Positions 42,187-52,147 of a stretch of 61,380 nt of DNA are shown piece after piece (the first letter of the stretch is position 1; every line of letters starts with the position of its first letter). The notes beneath the pieces are model-generated. The model had not been told where the DNA came from, did no database searches, and was given only the letters and a program-made list of their open reading frames with translations. The position numbers and the translations under genes are program-made. Where the stretch lies: the NCBI RefSeq assembly GCF_000337915.1, contig NZ_AOJE01000060.1, forward strand, positions 62,870 to 124,249, written 5' to 3'. The DNA is from Halorubrum saccharovorum DSM 1137. GTDB lineage: Archaea; Halobacteriota; Halobacteria; Halobacteriales; Haloferacaceae.

Positions 42187-42786
42187 CTACACCGGCGGGT
42201 CGTCCAGCCACGCCTCGATCGCCCCCGCCATCGCGCCGCGGCGGTGGATCGTCCTCGACTCGGGGTCGACGACGGTGCTCTCGGTGCCCGGCGTCTCGCC
42301 GTCGTCGACGACGGCCGCGACCCCCTCGCGGATCCGGTCGTCGAGGTCGTCGGGGTGCGTGACGCTCCCCCGTCCGGAGACGTTCGCACTCGTCGCGGTG
42401 AGGGGCCCGGTCTCCCCGAGTAGCTCGCGGGCGACCGCGTGGTCAGGGACGCGGATCCCGACCCGGTCGCGTCCGGCGGTGAGCGCGTCCGGGACCGCGT
42501 CGCCGCGCTCGACGATCACGGTCACGGGACCCGGCAGGAACGCCCGAGCGAACGCGACCGCGAACTCCGTGGGATTGGTGTAGCGGAGCGCGGCGTCGGC
42601 GCTCGGGACGCCGAGCGAGAGCGGGTTCGAGCGCTCTCGACCCTTCAGCTCGAAGACCCGTTCGACGGCGGCGGGATCGAGGGCGTCGCCGCCGAGCCCG
42701 TACACCGTTTCGGTGGGGTAGACCACGAGGTCGCCGTCGGTGGCCGCCTCGATCGCTCGTCGGAGGGCGTCGCTGTCCTTTGTCAC
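42187..42786 (-). CDS. sua5: L-threonylcarbamoyladenylate synthase (Sua5/YrdC)
   Basis: A 199-residue enzyme that makes threonylcarbamoyl-AMP for t6A modification at position 37 of ANN-decoding tRNAs. The YrdC core motifs are seen: YPTETVYGLGGDALD, KGRERSNPLSLGVPS and SATSANVSGRG-type (LTATSANVSGRGS). It lacks the extra Sua5 C-terminal domain, so YrdC/TsaC in layout. The ANN-decoding tRNAs at 21.9 kb are likely substrates. Confidence 0.94.
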   Translation of the reverse strand: MTKDSDALRRAIEAATDGDLVVYPTETVYGLGGDALDPAAVERVFELKGRERSNPLSLGVPSADAALRYTNPTEFAVAFARAFLPGPVTVIVERGDAVPDALTAGRDRVGIRVPDHAVARELLGETGPLTATSANVSGRGSVTHPDDLDDRIREGVAAVVDDGETPGTESTVVDPESRTIHRRGAMAGAIEAWLDDPPV

Positions 42787-42886
42787 AGAGATCCGTTCGT
42801 GACGGTCGCGAAAAAGGGTGACGAGTGGGGGTGTCGCGGTCGGGATCGGCCAACGGGTCGATCGGAGTCGGCACTCCCGCCCCGTC

Positions 42887-43396
42887 TCAGTCGACGAGAC
42901 GGTCGATCGCGTCCTCGATGGGCTCGGCGTCGGGGAACTCGGGGTGTTCGCTCGCGACCCACGCGTACTCGACGGTGCGGTCGGCGTCGAGGAGGAAGAC
43001 TGCCGGGCGCGACTCCGTGATCCCGGTCATGCCGTCGATGTCGTGTTCGAGGCCGTACTCTCCGATCACGCCCGCGCCGGGGTCGGAGAAGATCCGGGCC
43101 CCGTCGCCCCGCTCGGAGAGCAGGCGCTTGTGGGCGTACGGCGAGGAGATCGAGACGCCGACGACCTCCAGATCGTCTGCCCAGCCGTGGTCGTCGACGG
43201 TGTTGTAGAGGTACGTCGCCTGGAACGCGCCGTTCATCGGGTGGAACAACAGGAGGGTCGGCCCGTCGACGACCTCGCTCAGCGCGCGGTCCTCCCAGTA
43301 CTCCTCGTCGACGAGCGGCCGGGTGAAGTCGGGCGCCGTGTCGCCCTCGTCGACGTGATCGGTCTCGGGCAGGGAGACGACGTCGAAGTCGGGCAT
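42887..43396 (-). CDS. Cysteine-less redoxin/peroxiredoxin-like protein
   Basis: A 169-residue protein with the thioredoxin-type fold of AhpC/TSA peroxiredoxins: DFTRPLVDEEYWEDRALSEVVDGPTLLLFHPMNG, then GVSISSPYAHKRLLSE and PAVFLLDADRTVEYAWVASE. The place where a peroxidatic cysteine should be reads FHPMNGAF, and the protein has no cysteine at all. It cannot act as a normal peroxidase. It follows a CPFC glutaredoxin-like gene with a gap of one base and is probably co-expressed with it. A scaffold, regulator or chaperone-like role is possible (inference). Confidence 0.85.
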   Translation of the reverse strand: MPDFDVVSLPETDHVDEGDTAPDFTRPLVDEEYWEDRALSEVVDGPTLLLFHPMNGAFQATYLYNTVDDHGWADDLEVVGVSISSPYAHKRLLSERGDGARIFSDPGAGVIGEYGLEHDIDGMTGITESRPAVFLLDADRTVEYAWVASEHPEFPDAEPIEDAIDRLVD

Positions 43397-43397
43397 C

Positions 43398-43658
43398 TCA
43401 GGCACCCCCCTCGGCGTAGGTGGACTCCAGGTACTCCACGATGTTCGCGCTCTCGGACATGGTCACGCCCGTCTCGCGGTCGACGATCGCCGGCACGCTG
43501 CGCGCGCCGGAGACGCGCTTGACGACGTTGCGCTCGGAGTGCATCGGCTCGACGTACCGCGACCGGTACTCCAAGCCGAGCTCGTTCAGGGTGCGGACGA
43601 CGCGCTCGCAGAAGGGACACGCCTGCAGTCGGTACAGGGTGATCGCTGGTTCGCTCAT
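43398..43658 (-). CDS. Glutaredoxin-like / GST N-terminal domain protein
   Basis: An 86-residue thioredoxin-fold protein with the active site CPFC (YRLQACPFCERVVRTL, about 13-20) and the cis-Pro segment SVPAIVD, followed by SESANIVEYLE as in GST N-terminal or glutaredoxin-3 domains. It could reduce mixed disulfides using gamma-glutamylcysteine-type thiols. Its stop is one base before the redoxin-like gene, and the two form an operon in which the partner has no cysteines. Confidence 0.9.
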   Translation of the reverse strand: MSEPAITLYRLQACPFCERVVRTLNELGLEYRSRYVEPMHSERNVVKRVSGARSVPAIVDRETGVTMSESANIVEYLESTYAEGGA

Positions 43659-43865
43659 GCCCCGCTGTTCGCCGGCGAGACGGGTAATCGTGTCGACGGC
43701 GGTATTCGAGAAGGCGGCGCCTCGGACCGCGGGCTTCGGTGTCGAACCACTCGCGTCGCTGTCGGCCGCCTGAGTGCCCGAGGGTGGCCGAGGGATCCGA
43801 TGCGCCGGCCGTGAGGGTGTCCGAAGGGAACGCTTTAATCGCGGGGCGACAGAAAACAAACGAAT

Positions 43866-45287
43866 ATGGGCTTGTCGTCTAGCGTGCCAGTGACCGACCT
43901 CCTCCAGATACCGATGCCCGCAGACGGCGTCGTAACTATTCTCGGCGTCGCCGCGATTCTCATCTTGGTCGGGCTGTCGGCGTTCTTCTCCTCGTCGGAG
44001 ATCGCCATGTTCTCGCTGCCGCAACACCGCGTCGACAGCCTCGTGGACGAGGGTGTAACGGGCGCGAAGACGATCAGCGACATGAAACAGAACCCCCACC
44101 GCCTGTTGGTGACGATCCTCGTCGGCAACAACATTGTCAACGTGGCGATGACCTCCATCGCGACCGCGCTGTTCGGGATCTATCTCTCGCGGGGGGAGTC
44201 GGTGCTGGCGACGACGTTCGGCATCACGACGCTCGTGTTGATCTTCGGCGAGAGCGCGCCGAAGTCGTACGCCGTCGAAAACACCGAGTCGTGGGCGCTC
44301 CGGATCGCCCGCCCGCTGAAGCTCTCGGAGTACGCGCTCTATCCACTCGTCGTCCTCTTCGACTACATCGTGAAAGGGGTCAACAAGGTCATCGGCGGCT
44401 CGTCCGCCATCGAGTCGACGTACGTCACCCGCGACGAGATCCAAGACATCATCGAGACGGGCGAGCGCGAAGGGGTCATCGAGGAGGAGGAACGGGAGAT
44501 GCTCGACCGCATCTTCCGGTTCAACAACACCATCGCCAAGGAGGTGATGACGCCTCGCCTCGATGTCACCGCGGTCGCGAAGGAGTCCTCGGTCGAGGAG
44601 GCGATCGAGAAGTGCATTCAGGCCGACCACGAGCGTGTCCCCGTCTACGAGGGGAACCTCGACAACATCATCGGCGTGGTCACGGTGCGAGACCTGGTAC
44701 GCGAGCTGCGCTACTCCGAGGGCGAACCCTCCCTGGAGCGCGTCGTCAAGCCGACGCTCCACGTCCCCGAGTCGAAGAACGCCGACGAGCTGCTCGCGGA
44801 GATGCAGGACAATCGCCTCCAGATGGTCACCGTTATCGACGAGTTCGGGACCACGGAGGGGATCATCACCCTCGAAGACATGGTCGAGGAGATCGTCGGC
44901 GAGATCCTGGAGGGCGACGAGGAGGCCCCGGTGGAGTTCTTAGAGGAGAACGTCGCCGTCGTGCAGGGCGAGGTGAACATCGACGAGGTCAACGAGATTC
45001 TCGGGATCGACCTCCCCGAGGGCGAGGAGTTCGAGACGCTCGCCGGCTTCGTGTTCAACCGTGCCGGGCGCCTCGTCGAGGAGGGGGAAGAGATCGAGTT
45101 CGACGGGATCCGGATCCGGATCGAGCGGGTGGACAACACCCGGATCATGTCCGCCCGGGTCACCGTGCTCGAGCCCGCGGAGGCGGCCAAGTCGGCCGAC
45201 TCCGACGGCTCGGTCGACCGAGTCGCCGACGACGGGGTCGTGGAGTCGAGCGCCGACCCCGAGGCGACCCCGAACGACGCTGAGTAG
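43866..45287 (+). CDS. CNNM/CorC family transporter (DUF21 plus CBS)
   Basis: A 473-residue membrane protein of the CorC/CNNM group, linked to magnesium or cobalt efflux. The first 200 residues form a DUF21 domain with about four helices, including LVGLSAFFSSSEIAMFSLPQHRVDSLV and NIVNVAMTSIATALFG. Two CBS domains follow (about 210-335, MTPRLDVTAVAKESSVEEAIEK), then a CorC_HlyC domain (VAVVQGEVNIDEVNEILGIDL) and an acidic tail. A TATA-like CTTTAATCG lies about 30 bases upstream of the ATG. Often annotated as hemolysin, but the fold points to ion transport. Confidence 0.9.
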   Translation: MGLSSSVPVTDLLQIPMPADGVVTILGVAAILILVGLSAFFSSSEIAMFSLPQHRVDSLVDEGVTGAKTISDMKQNPHRLLVTILVGNNIVNVAMTSIATALFGIYLSRGESVLATTFGITTLVLIFGESAPKSYAVENTESWALRIARPLKLSEYALYPLVVLFDYIVKGVNKVIGGSSAIESTYVTRDEIQDIIETGEREGVIEEEEREMLDRIFRFNNTIAKEVMTPRLDVTAVAKESSVEEAIEKCIQADHERVPVYEGNLDNIIGVVTVRDLVRELRYSEGEPSLERVVKPTLHVPESKNADELLAEMQDNRLQMVTVIDEFGTTEGIITLEDMVEEIVGEILEGDEEAPVEFLEENVAVVQGEVNIDEVNEILGIDLPEGEEFETLAGFVFNRAGRLVEEGEEIEFDGIRIRIERVDNTRIMSARVTVLEPAEAAKSADSDGSVDRVADDGVVESSADPEATPNDAE

Positions 45288-45367
45288 AAGTCGAACACGA
45301 TCTGTTCCCCTCGCGAAGCCCGATCCGCAACCCGGCTTCGAGGCGCTATCTGACTCTCGGTTGACGT

Positions 45368-46099
45368 TCAAACGGCGTACGCGCGGGCGGCGGCGACGAG
45401 CGCCTTCCGGTAGTCGCTCTCCGAGGGATCGGGACCGAGCTCGAGGAACCGGCGCTTGAACGCGTCGACGTCGACGGCGTCGGTGTCGCTGCCCGCCGCG
45501 CGCGCGAGGTCGTAGATCCGGTGGTCCGGGCCGGCGATCTCGTGTCGCTCGACCAAGGCGAGCGCGAACGCGGCGTTGACCGCGGTGATCTCCGGGTCCG
45601 CTCCGCCCGTGACCGGCGGAGAGCCGTCCCGCGAGATGTCGGGGCGATCGGCGACGGCGGCCGCGAGGGTCGATTCGAGGAAGCCGAGGAGCTTGTTCGC
45701 GGGCGCGACCGAGAGCGTGATGTCGTCGGCGTAGATGTCTTTCATGTGATTCGCGATCTGGTAACAGTGAGCGAGCTTACGCCGCTCCACCTGTTCGCCG
45801 GCGAGTCCCAGATACAGCGCCTCCTCCGTCGACTGGACGTGGGAAGGGTGGCCCTCCTCGTAGCGGGCCATGTGCGAGAGCTCGTGGACGGCGAGCTCGC
45901 GGGCCATCGCGCTGGTGGCGGCGCGCTTCGAGACGTTGAGGACGTGATAGCCGTCGTAGTGGCCGGCCCACGTCCGCTCGTCGGGGTCCTCGCGCACCTT
46001 CACGTGGACCGGGTCGTCGAGGGACCACTCGGTCTCGAACAGGTCGGCGGCGCCGAGAAACGGGTCGGGGGGAACATCCCCCTTCACGCGGAGATCCAT
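45368..46099 (-). CDS. HELSH-motif protein (DUF5781-like)
   Basis: A 243-residue cytosolic protein. The central segment ARELAVHELSHMARYEEGHPSH has the HExxH zinc-peptidase signature (H-E-L-S-H) followed by a third candidate ligand, His or Glu, about ten residues on. From memory this is the archaeal DUF5781 family. The rest is mostly helical, ending YRKALVAAARAYAV. A metal-dependent hydrolase is likely but unproven. Confidence 0.75.
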   Translation of the reverse strand: MDLRVKGDVPPDPFLGAADLFETEWSLDDPVHVKVREDPDERTWAGHYDGYHVLNVSKRAATSAMARELAVHELSHMARYEEGHPSHVQSTEEALYLGLAGEQVERRKLAHCYQIANHMKDIYADDITLSVAPANKLLGFLESTLAAAVADRPDISRDGSPPVTGGADPEITAVNAAFALALVERHEIAGPDHRIYDLARAAGSDTDAVDVDAFKRRFLELGPDPSESDYRKALVAAARAYAV

Positions 46100-46180
46100 G
46101 CGTACAGTTCACACGGGAGCGTCGGGTAAGTCTCTTGCGCTCGTCGAAGCCTTTTGCCGCCGCGTGTCCAACGTCGGGCC

Positions 46181-47233
46181 ATGGAGACACGCGTTCACGC
46201 GGGCTACGACGACGGGCTCCGGATCGTCGACCCCGAGACGGGATCGGTCTCGCTCCGGCTGGCGGACCGGGCGATCGAGTGTCTCTCGGTCACCCCCGTC
46301 TCCGACGCTGACGCCGAGACTCCCGAGGCGGAAGGCGATAACGCCGCCGCTCGGGTGCTCGTCGGGACGTTCGACGCGGGGTTGTTCCGGTCGACCGACG
46401 GCGGGGAGTCCTTCGAGCGCGTCGCCGTCGATACCCTCGGTCCCGGCGGATCCGGACCGCGGGCGGTTACCGCGGTCGCGACGAGCCCGCACGACCCCGC
46501 TGTCGTCTGGATCGGTACGGAGCCCTCGCGGGTGTATCGGTCGACGGACGGCGGGGTGACCGCCGAGCGAGTCGGCGGACTGACCGAGGTCCCCTCCGCG
46601 TCCGAGTGGTCGTTCCCGCCCCGACCGGACACCCACCACGTCAGATGGATCGAACCGTGTCCGGCGGACCCGGACCGGTGGTTCGTGGGCGTGGAGGCCG
46701 GCGCACTTGTCGTCACGTCGGACGGCGGGAAGACGTGGGTCGACCGACCCGAGGGGTCCCGGCGCGACAACCACGCGCTCGCGACGCACCCGGACGCGCC
46801 GGATCGGGTGTACGCGGCCGCGGGCGACGGGTTCGCGGAGAGCGACGACCGCGGCGACTCGTGGCGCGTCGTCGGCCGCGAGGCGGGCCTCGACCACGGG
46901 TACGTCTGGGGGCTCGCGGTCGACCCCGACGATCCGGAGACGGCGCTCGTGAGCGCGGCCTCCGGTGCGATGGCGGCGCACCGCCGCGGCGAGGCGTACC
47001 TCTATCGCCGGTCGGCGTCTGACTCCGGCTCCCGCTTCGAGCGCCTCGACGACCGGGGGATCCCGACCGGCGAGGGAACGTACCGGGCGGTCATCGCGAG
47101 CGGGCGAACGGACGGGACGGTTTGGGCGGTACACAACGTGGGGCTCTACCGGACCCGAGACGCCGGAGGGTCGTTCGAGCGAATTCCCGCGGACCTGCCG
47201 GCGTCGCCCGCGCGGGCGCTGGCGGTCAACTAA
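46181..47233 (+). CDS. BNR/sortilin-type beta-propeller protein
   Basis: A 350-residue beta-propeller. At least five Asp-box repeats of the S-x-DGG-x-x-W/F kind are visible: LFRSTDGGESF, VYRSTDGGVT, VVTSDGGKTW, AESDDRGDSW and LYRTRDAGGSF. No signal peptide or membrane helix is seen, so it is cytosolic unless exported by another route. Relatives include photosystem-II-stability-type (Ycf48) proteins and sialidase-like folds; here a binding role is more likely than glycosidase activity. The ATG at 46181 is favoured over the one at 46154. Confidence 0.82.
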   Translation: METRVHAGYDDGLRIVDPETGSVSLRLADRAIECLSVTPVSDADAETPEAEGDNAAARVLVGTFDAGLFRSTDGGESFERVAVDTLGPGGSGPRAVTAVATSPHDPAVVWIGTEPSRVYRSTDGGVTAERVGGLTEVPSASEWSFPPRPDTHHVRWIEPCPADPDRWFVGVEAGALVVTSDGGKTWVDRPEGSRRDNHALATHPDAPDRVYAAAGDGFAESDDRGDSWRVVGREAGLDHGYVWGLAVDPDDPETALVSAASGAMAAHRRGEAYLYRRSASDSGSRFERLDDRGIPTGEGTYRAVIASGRTDGTVWAVHNVGLYRTRDAGGSFERIPADLPASPARALAVN

Positions 47234-47280
47234 GGAGGAAATAACGGGAAAGGTGGAACCGGAGCGACTCGACCCCGGAG

Positions 47281-48006
47281 CTACTCGCGCACGGCGCCGA
47301 CGACGAGGTAGACGATCGGCGTGTCGAGGACGGCGATCGCGAGCTTGAGGAGGTACTGGCCGAGACCCAGCGCGAGGAGGATGCCCGGCTGGAGGGGGTC
47401 CCCGGACCCGAGTAGGATCGGCGCCCCGTAGAAGGCGACGCCGACGAAGATCGCGGTGTCGATCGCCTGACTGCTGGCGGTCGAGGCGATGTTGCGCAGC
47501 CACAGCAGTCCCTCTCCGGTGCGGTCGCGGATCGCGTGGAAGACGAACACGTCCCAGTTCTGGCTCACGACGTACGCGAGCAGGCTCCCGGCGACGATGT
47601 TCGCCGCGGGGCCGAGGGCGGTGTCGAAGGCGGCGGCGACCTCGGGGTCGATGCCCGGCGCGGCGAGGGTGGACCAGACGAGGGCGAGCACGAGGAAGTT
47701 CGCCAGGAAGGCGACGTTGACGACCACCTGCGTGGCGCGGCGGCCGTACAGCTCGGCGTAGCAGTCGGACGCGAGGAACGTCAGCGCGTACGCGAGCGCG
47801 GCGCCCGGCAGGGTGATCTCCGGACCCACGACCGGGAGCGCGAACGGGAGCGGTAAGGCGATCACCTTCGCGGCGGTGAGCTGCGAGGTGGCCAAGGCGA
47901 CGACGAACAGCGTGATCAGCGAGACGGCTGCCACCGCTGAGCGGTCCAGCGGGTCGGCCGCGAACGGGCCGTCGCCCCCCGCCCGCGTCGCCGTCCCCTC
48001 ACTCAT
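47281..48006 (-). CDS. VUT family transporter (queuosine precursor type)
   Basis: A 241-residue membrane protein with about six helices. FLASDCYAELYGRRATQVVVNVAFLANFLV and QNWDVFVFHAIRDRT and LRNIASTASSQAIDTAIFVGVAFYG are the hallmarks of the YhhQ/VUT family that imports preQ0-like precursors. In archaea the imported deazaguanine would feed archaeosine in tRNA, although archaea can also make preQ0. Its start overlaps by eight bases the ribbon-helix-helix gene upstream; the pair may be a regulator plus transporter. Confidence 0.88.
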   Translation of the reverse strand: MSEGTATRAGGDGPFAADPLDRSAVAAVSLITLFVVALATSQLTAAKVIALPLPFALPVVGPEITLPGAALAYALTFLASDCYAELYGRRATQVVVNVAFLANFLVLALVWSTLAAPGIDPEVAAAFDTALGPAANIVAGSLLAYVVSQNWDVFVFHAIRDRTGEGLLWLRNIASTASSQAIDTAIFVGVAFYGAPILLGSGDPLQPGILLALGLGQYLLKLAIAVLDTPIVYLVVGAVRE

Positions 48007-48214
48007 CGTCGTCTCCGGCGGGCCCGTCGGAGCCGGCGGCGCCCTCGCCGTCGAGCCGGTCGTGGCGCGCGTCGATCTCGTCGAGCACGTCGAGCGTCTT
48101 GCGGATCGACGCGCGGACGGCGTCGCTGCGGTTCACGAACTTCCCCTCGTCTCCGACGTGGTCGTCGAGATCGTCGAGCAGTTCGCCCGGGATCTCGACG
48201 CTTATCTTAGGCAT
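47999..48214 (-). CDS. Ribbon-helix-helix DNA-binding protein
   Basis: A 71-residue CopG/NikR-like regulator. The beta strand MPKISVEIPGELLDDLDDHV and the two helices NRSDAVRASIRKTLDVLDEI form the RHH fold that binds DNA as a dimer. It ends with an acidic tail DGEGAAGSDGPAGDDDE. No antitoxin partner is adjacent. It overlaps the VUT transporter gene and may control it. The ATG at 48214 is favoured over one at 48310. Confidence 0.87.
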   Translation of the reverse strand: MPKISVEIPGELLDDLDDHVGDEGKFVNRSDAVRASIRKTLDVLDEIDARHDRLDGEGAAGSDGPAGDDDE

Positions 48215-48879
48215 ACCGCGTCGTCTCCGCCGCGGGCGTATGAGTGTTATTATCCGAGTATTCGCCAGGGAGTATCTATGAGGAGATCGAACCGGTGTCG
48301 GCGTCGACACCGACTGCCCCGCAGTCTCCGTCTCTCCCGATCCGACGCGCGGGCCGCGCGAACGCGGTGTGTGCCTCTGCGAGTCTTCTCATCGATCGAG
48401 GGGGGCGTGCGGTGCGGCCAGGTGTGGGTCCCTACCCGAGGCGGCGGCGTCGGACTGCGTCCGACTGCCGGTGAGCGCTTCACTCCCGCCCTTGTGCCCG
48501 GCCGCGTGCGGGGGTATCTACGCTCCTCGACTGCCTACATGTCCGGCGGATGGACGTCGGCGACGCACAGGACGGCCCGATGTGAATTGTCGGTCGGCTC
48601 GGCGCTACCGCACCGCGATCCGGCGCGCCACGATCGATGTACTGAACACCCGATCTCTGCCGTCCCCCGCGTGTCATTTATTTGCACGCGAACGCCGTAG
48701 CGAAGCGGTTAAGGGCGAACCGCGGGAAGTACGGGCAACTCGCTGGTGCGGACACAGCGGGCACTCGCCGCCGGGACCGGCTTCGACGCCGACGCCACCG
48801 TGGCCGTCGACGCCGAGTCCCGGGACGAGACGACATGTGGCCGCCTCGCGGCTGAATCGCAACCGTCCGCGGACAACAT
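48215..48879. other. Long intergenic region before the L15e gene
   Basis: The first part (48215-48670) has no supported gene. It holds the small stem-loop GTCGGACTGCGTCCGAC and short frames on both strands with Arg/Pro/Ser-rich, non-protein-like composition. The second part (48671-48879) follows a TATA-like TTTATTT at 48677-48683. If transcription starts there, L15e mRNA has a leader of about 175 bases, long for a haloarchaeon; a hairpin of GCGGTT with AACCGC (near 48703-48721) lies at its start. An unlisted small RNA is possible. Confidence 0.45.
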
Positions 48880-49470
48880 ATGGCACGAAGCTTCTACTCG
48901 CACATCAAGGAGGCGTGGCGGTCCCCCAAGGAGGGGAAACTGGCAGAGCTGCAGTGGCAGCGCAAACAGGAGTGGCGCGACGAGGGCGCCATCGAGCGCA
49001 TCGAGCGCCCCACTCGTCTGGACAAGGCCCGCGAGCTGGGCTACAAGGCGAAGCAGGGCGTCGTCGTCGCCCGCGTGAGCGTCCGCAAGGGCGGCTCCCG
49101 CAAGCAGCGCTTCAAGGCGGGCCGCCGCTCGAAGCGTCAGGGTGTCAACCGGCTCTCGCGGCGCAAGTCGATCCAGCGCATCTCGGAGGAGCGGGCCTCC
49201 CGCAAGTACCGGAACCTACGCGTGCTCAACTCCTACTGGGTCGGTGAGGACGGCTCCCAGAAGTGGCACGAAGTGATCCTGGTCGATCCGAACCACCCCG
49301 CGATCGAGAACGACGACGACCTCGGATGGATCACCTCCGACGACCACAAGGGGCGGGCCTTCCGCGGGCTCACCTCCGCCGGTACCAAGGGTCGCGGCCA
49401 GCGCACGCGCGGGAAGGGGACGGAGAAGACCCGCCCGAGCGTCACCGGCAACGACCGTCAGGGCAAGTAA
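48880..49470 (+). CDS. rpl15e: 50S ribosomal protein L15e
   Basis: A 196-residue basic ribosomal protein (eL15), essential to the large subunit. It begins MARSFYSHIKEAWRSP and carries RIERPTRLDKARELGYKAKQG, GGSRKQRFKAGRRSKRQGVNRLSRRKSIQRISEERASRKYRNLRVLNSYWVGEDG and the C-terminal KGRGQRTRGKGTEKTRPS tail, all family hallmarks. Codon use is strongly biased, as expected for a highly expressed gene. The repeat array at 49575 begins about 100 bases after the stop. Confidence 0.97.
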   Translation: MARSFYSHIKEAWRSPKEGKLAELQWQRKQEWRDEGAIERIERPTRLDKARELGYKAKQGVVVARVSVRKGGSRKQRFKAGRRSKRQGVNRLSRRKSIQRISEERASRKYRNLRVLNSYWVGEDGSQKWHEVILVDPNHPAIENDDDLGWITSDDHKGRAFRGLTSAGTKGRGQRTRGKGTEKTRPSVTGNDRQGK

Positions 49471-49574
49471 CGGTCCGTCGCGGTCTCGCCCGACTTCTTT
49501 CGTTTATCAGCCGCGTAGTAGCAACGCCGGCGTCGTCGAAGCGATCCTCGGCGATACGTGATCGACAACTCCGC

Positions 49575-49687
49575 GGTGAACACTGCCAAAGCCCCAGCCG
49601 CTCGGCTATAAGCGGCCCCAGCAGATCGACGGTGAACACTGCCAAAGCCCCAGCCGCTCGGCTATAAGCGGCCCCCAGCAGATCGAC
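49575..49687 (+). repeat. Two tandem head units of the dispersed repeat
   Basis: Two near-identical units of 56 and 57 bases, starting at 49575 and 49631, each with GGTGAACACTGCCAAAGCCCCAG and then a small stem-loop GCCGCT...AGCGGC. The full repeat copy C begins at 49688 with the same 23-base head. So the head occurs three times in series and then continues into the large stem only in the third. Spacing is regular (56, 57), which argues for tandem duplication of a head-plus-stem unit. Confidence 0.85.
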
Positions 49688-49964
49688 GGTGAACACTGCC
49701 AAAGCCCCAGTCGCGAGGACGGCGCACGCTCGTTGTGCGCTTCAGTCGCTCACTTCGTTCGCTCCTTGCAGTGCTTACGTCCCCTGCGCCGTCCTCGCGA
49801 CTGCCCCTTTGAGTCCCACCCCGCCCCACACAGCACCGCACCTCACGTCTCCCCAGCCTCGTCAGTCGCCCTCCGCGTTGCTCCGGGCGACTGACTCCCT
49901 CGCGCGGCGCTGTTCGCGCCCTTCGGGCGCTCACAGGCGCACGCCACCGCAGTTCGTTTATAAA
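49688..49964 (+). repeat. Dispersed hairpin repeat, copy C
   Basis: Full copy after the tandem head units. The main stem, 49708-49726 with 49785-49803, is a perfect 19-bp inverted repeat and differs from the stem of copy B by one base fewer and compensated changes. Downstream, 49861-49871 pairs with 49885-49895 (11 bp, 13-base loop), and GCGCCC (49916-49921) with GGGCGC (49925-49930) around TTC. The right end TTTATAAA is at 49957-49964. No coding capacity that looks real. Confidence 0.85.
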
Positions 49965-50256
49965 TGAATATCGTCGTCGCTCACAGGCATTTAAATCACG
50001 TATGGGTATCGCTGGAATAACGGTAGCAACTGCGACGGATTTCGACGGAGCCAAAAAACGAAACTGAGGGAATGCAAGCGTGCGTGTTCGAGGTGCGGTA
50101 CGCGGGCCGCTGGGGAGGGAATTGTGTCCTATCGGACGCTTACACCTCGCGGGTCGCGTACGCTCACGGGACGCATCGTCCCGTTCGCTTCGAGGTCTCC
50201 CTCCGGTCGACCTCGCTCGCTCCCCGCTCGGCAACGAGGTTCTTTCAGAACCTCGC
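49965..50256. other. Intergenic region between repeat copy C and the thermosome gene
   Basis: Holds AT-richer sequence just after the repeat (about 49965-50030, with ATTTAAATCAC), then ordinary GC-rich sequence, and at the end the hairpin next to the thermosome stop. No supported ORF. Confidence 0.45.
50235..50255 (-). terminator. Hairpin directly after the thermosome stop codon
   Basis: CGAGGTTCT (50235-50243) is perfectly complementary to AGAACCTCG (50247-50255) across a three-base loop; the TAA stop begins one base away. Archaeal termination depends mostly on T-runs, and none follows, so this may act in mRNA 3'-end stability rather than termination. Function inferred only from position and symmetry. 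Confidence 0.5.
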
Positions 50257-51915
<1,659 letters not shown>

Positions 51916-51940
51916 ACACCGTTTGATTGATTGTGATTCT

Positions 51941-51950
51941 ATATAAATAT
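51941..51950 (-). promoter_or_regulatory. TATA box of the thermosome gene
   Basis: ATATTTATAT on the minus strand, about 26-35 bases before the ATG at 51915, is the strongest TATA box in the window. It fits the high and heat-inducible expression of haloarchaeal chaperonins. A second TATA-like stretch, GTATTTATATG near 52087-52097, lies further upstream and may serve another transcript or the same gene. Confidence 0.75.
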
Positions 51951-52147
51951 GTCGTTGACCGCCGTTCGGCTGCTCCTCTCGAATTCCGCGAGACAGCCGA
52001 GAAAAACGCCCGACACAGCGGCTTTCGGACGATTTTTGTGTGTATAGTTAGCACGGGTCTCCACCGCGATCGAACGTCCTCTTCTGGTGTATTTATATGT
52101 GGCTCTTCGATGCTCGGCGGTTCCGGAGATACCTCCGTACGGGGGTG

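Noticed and set aside
48244-48483. Short frames on both strands before the L15e leader
   Set aside because: Composition typical of non-coding GC-rich DNA; no promoter spacing and no motif.
49957-50030. Replication origin suggested by the AT-rich stretch after repeat copy C
   Set aside because: No origin recognition box repeats and no orc1/cdc6 gene nearby.
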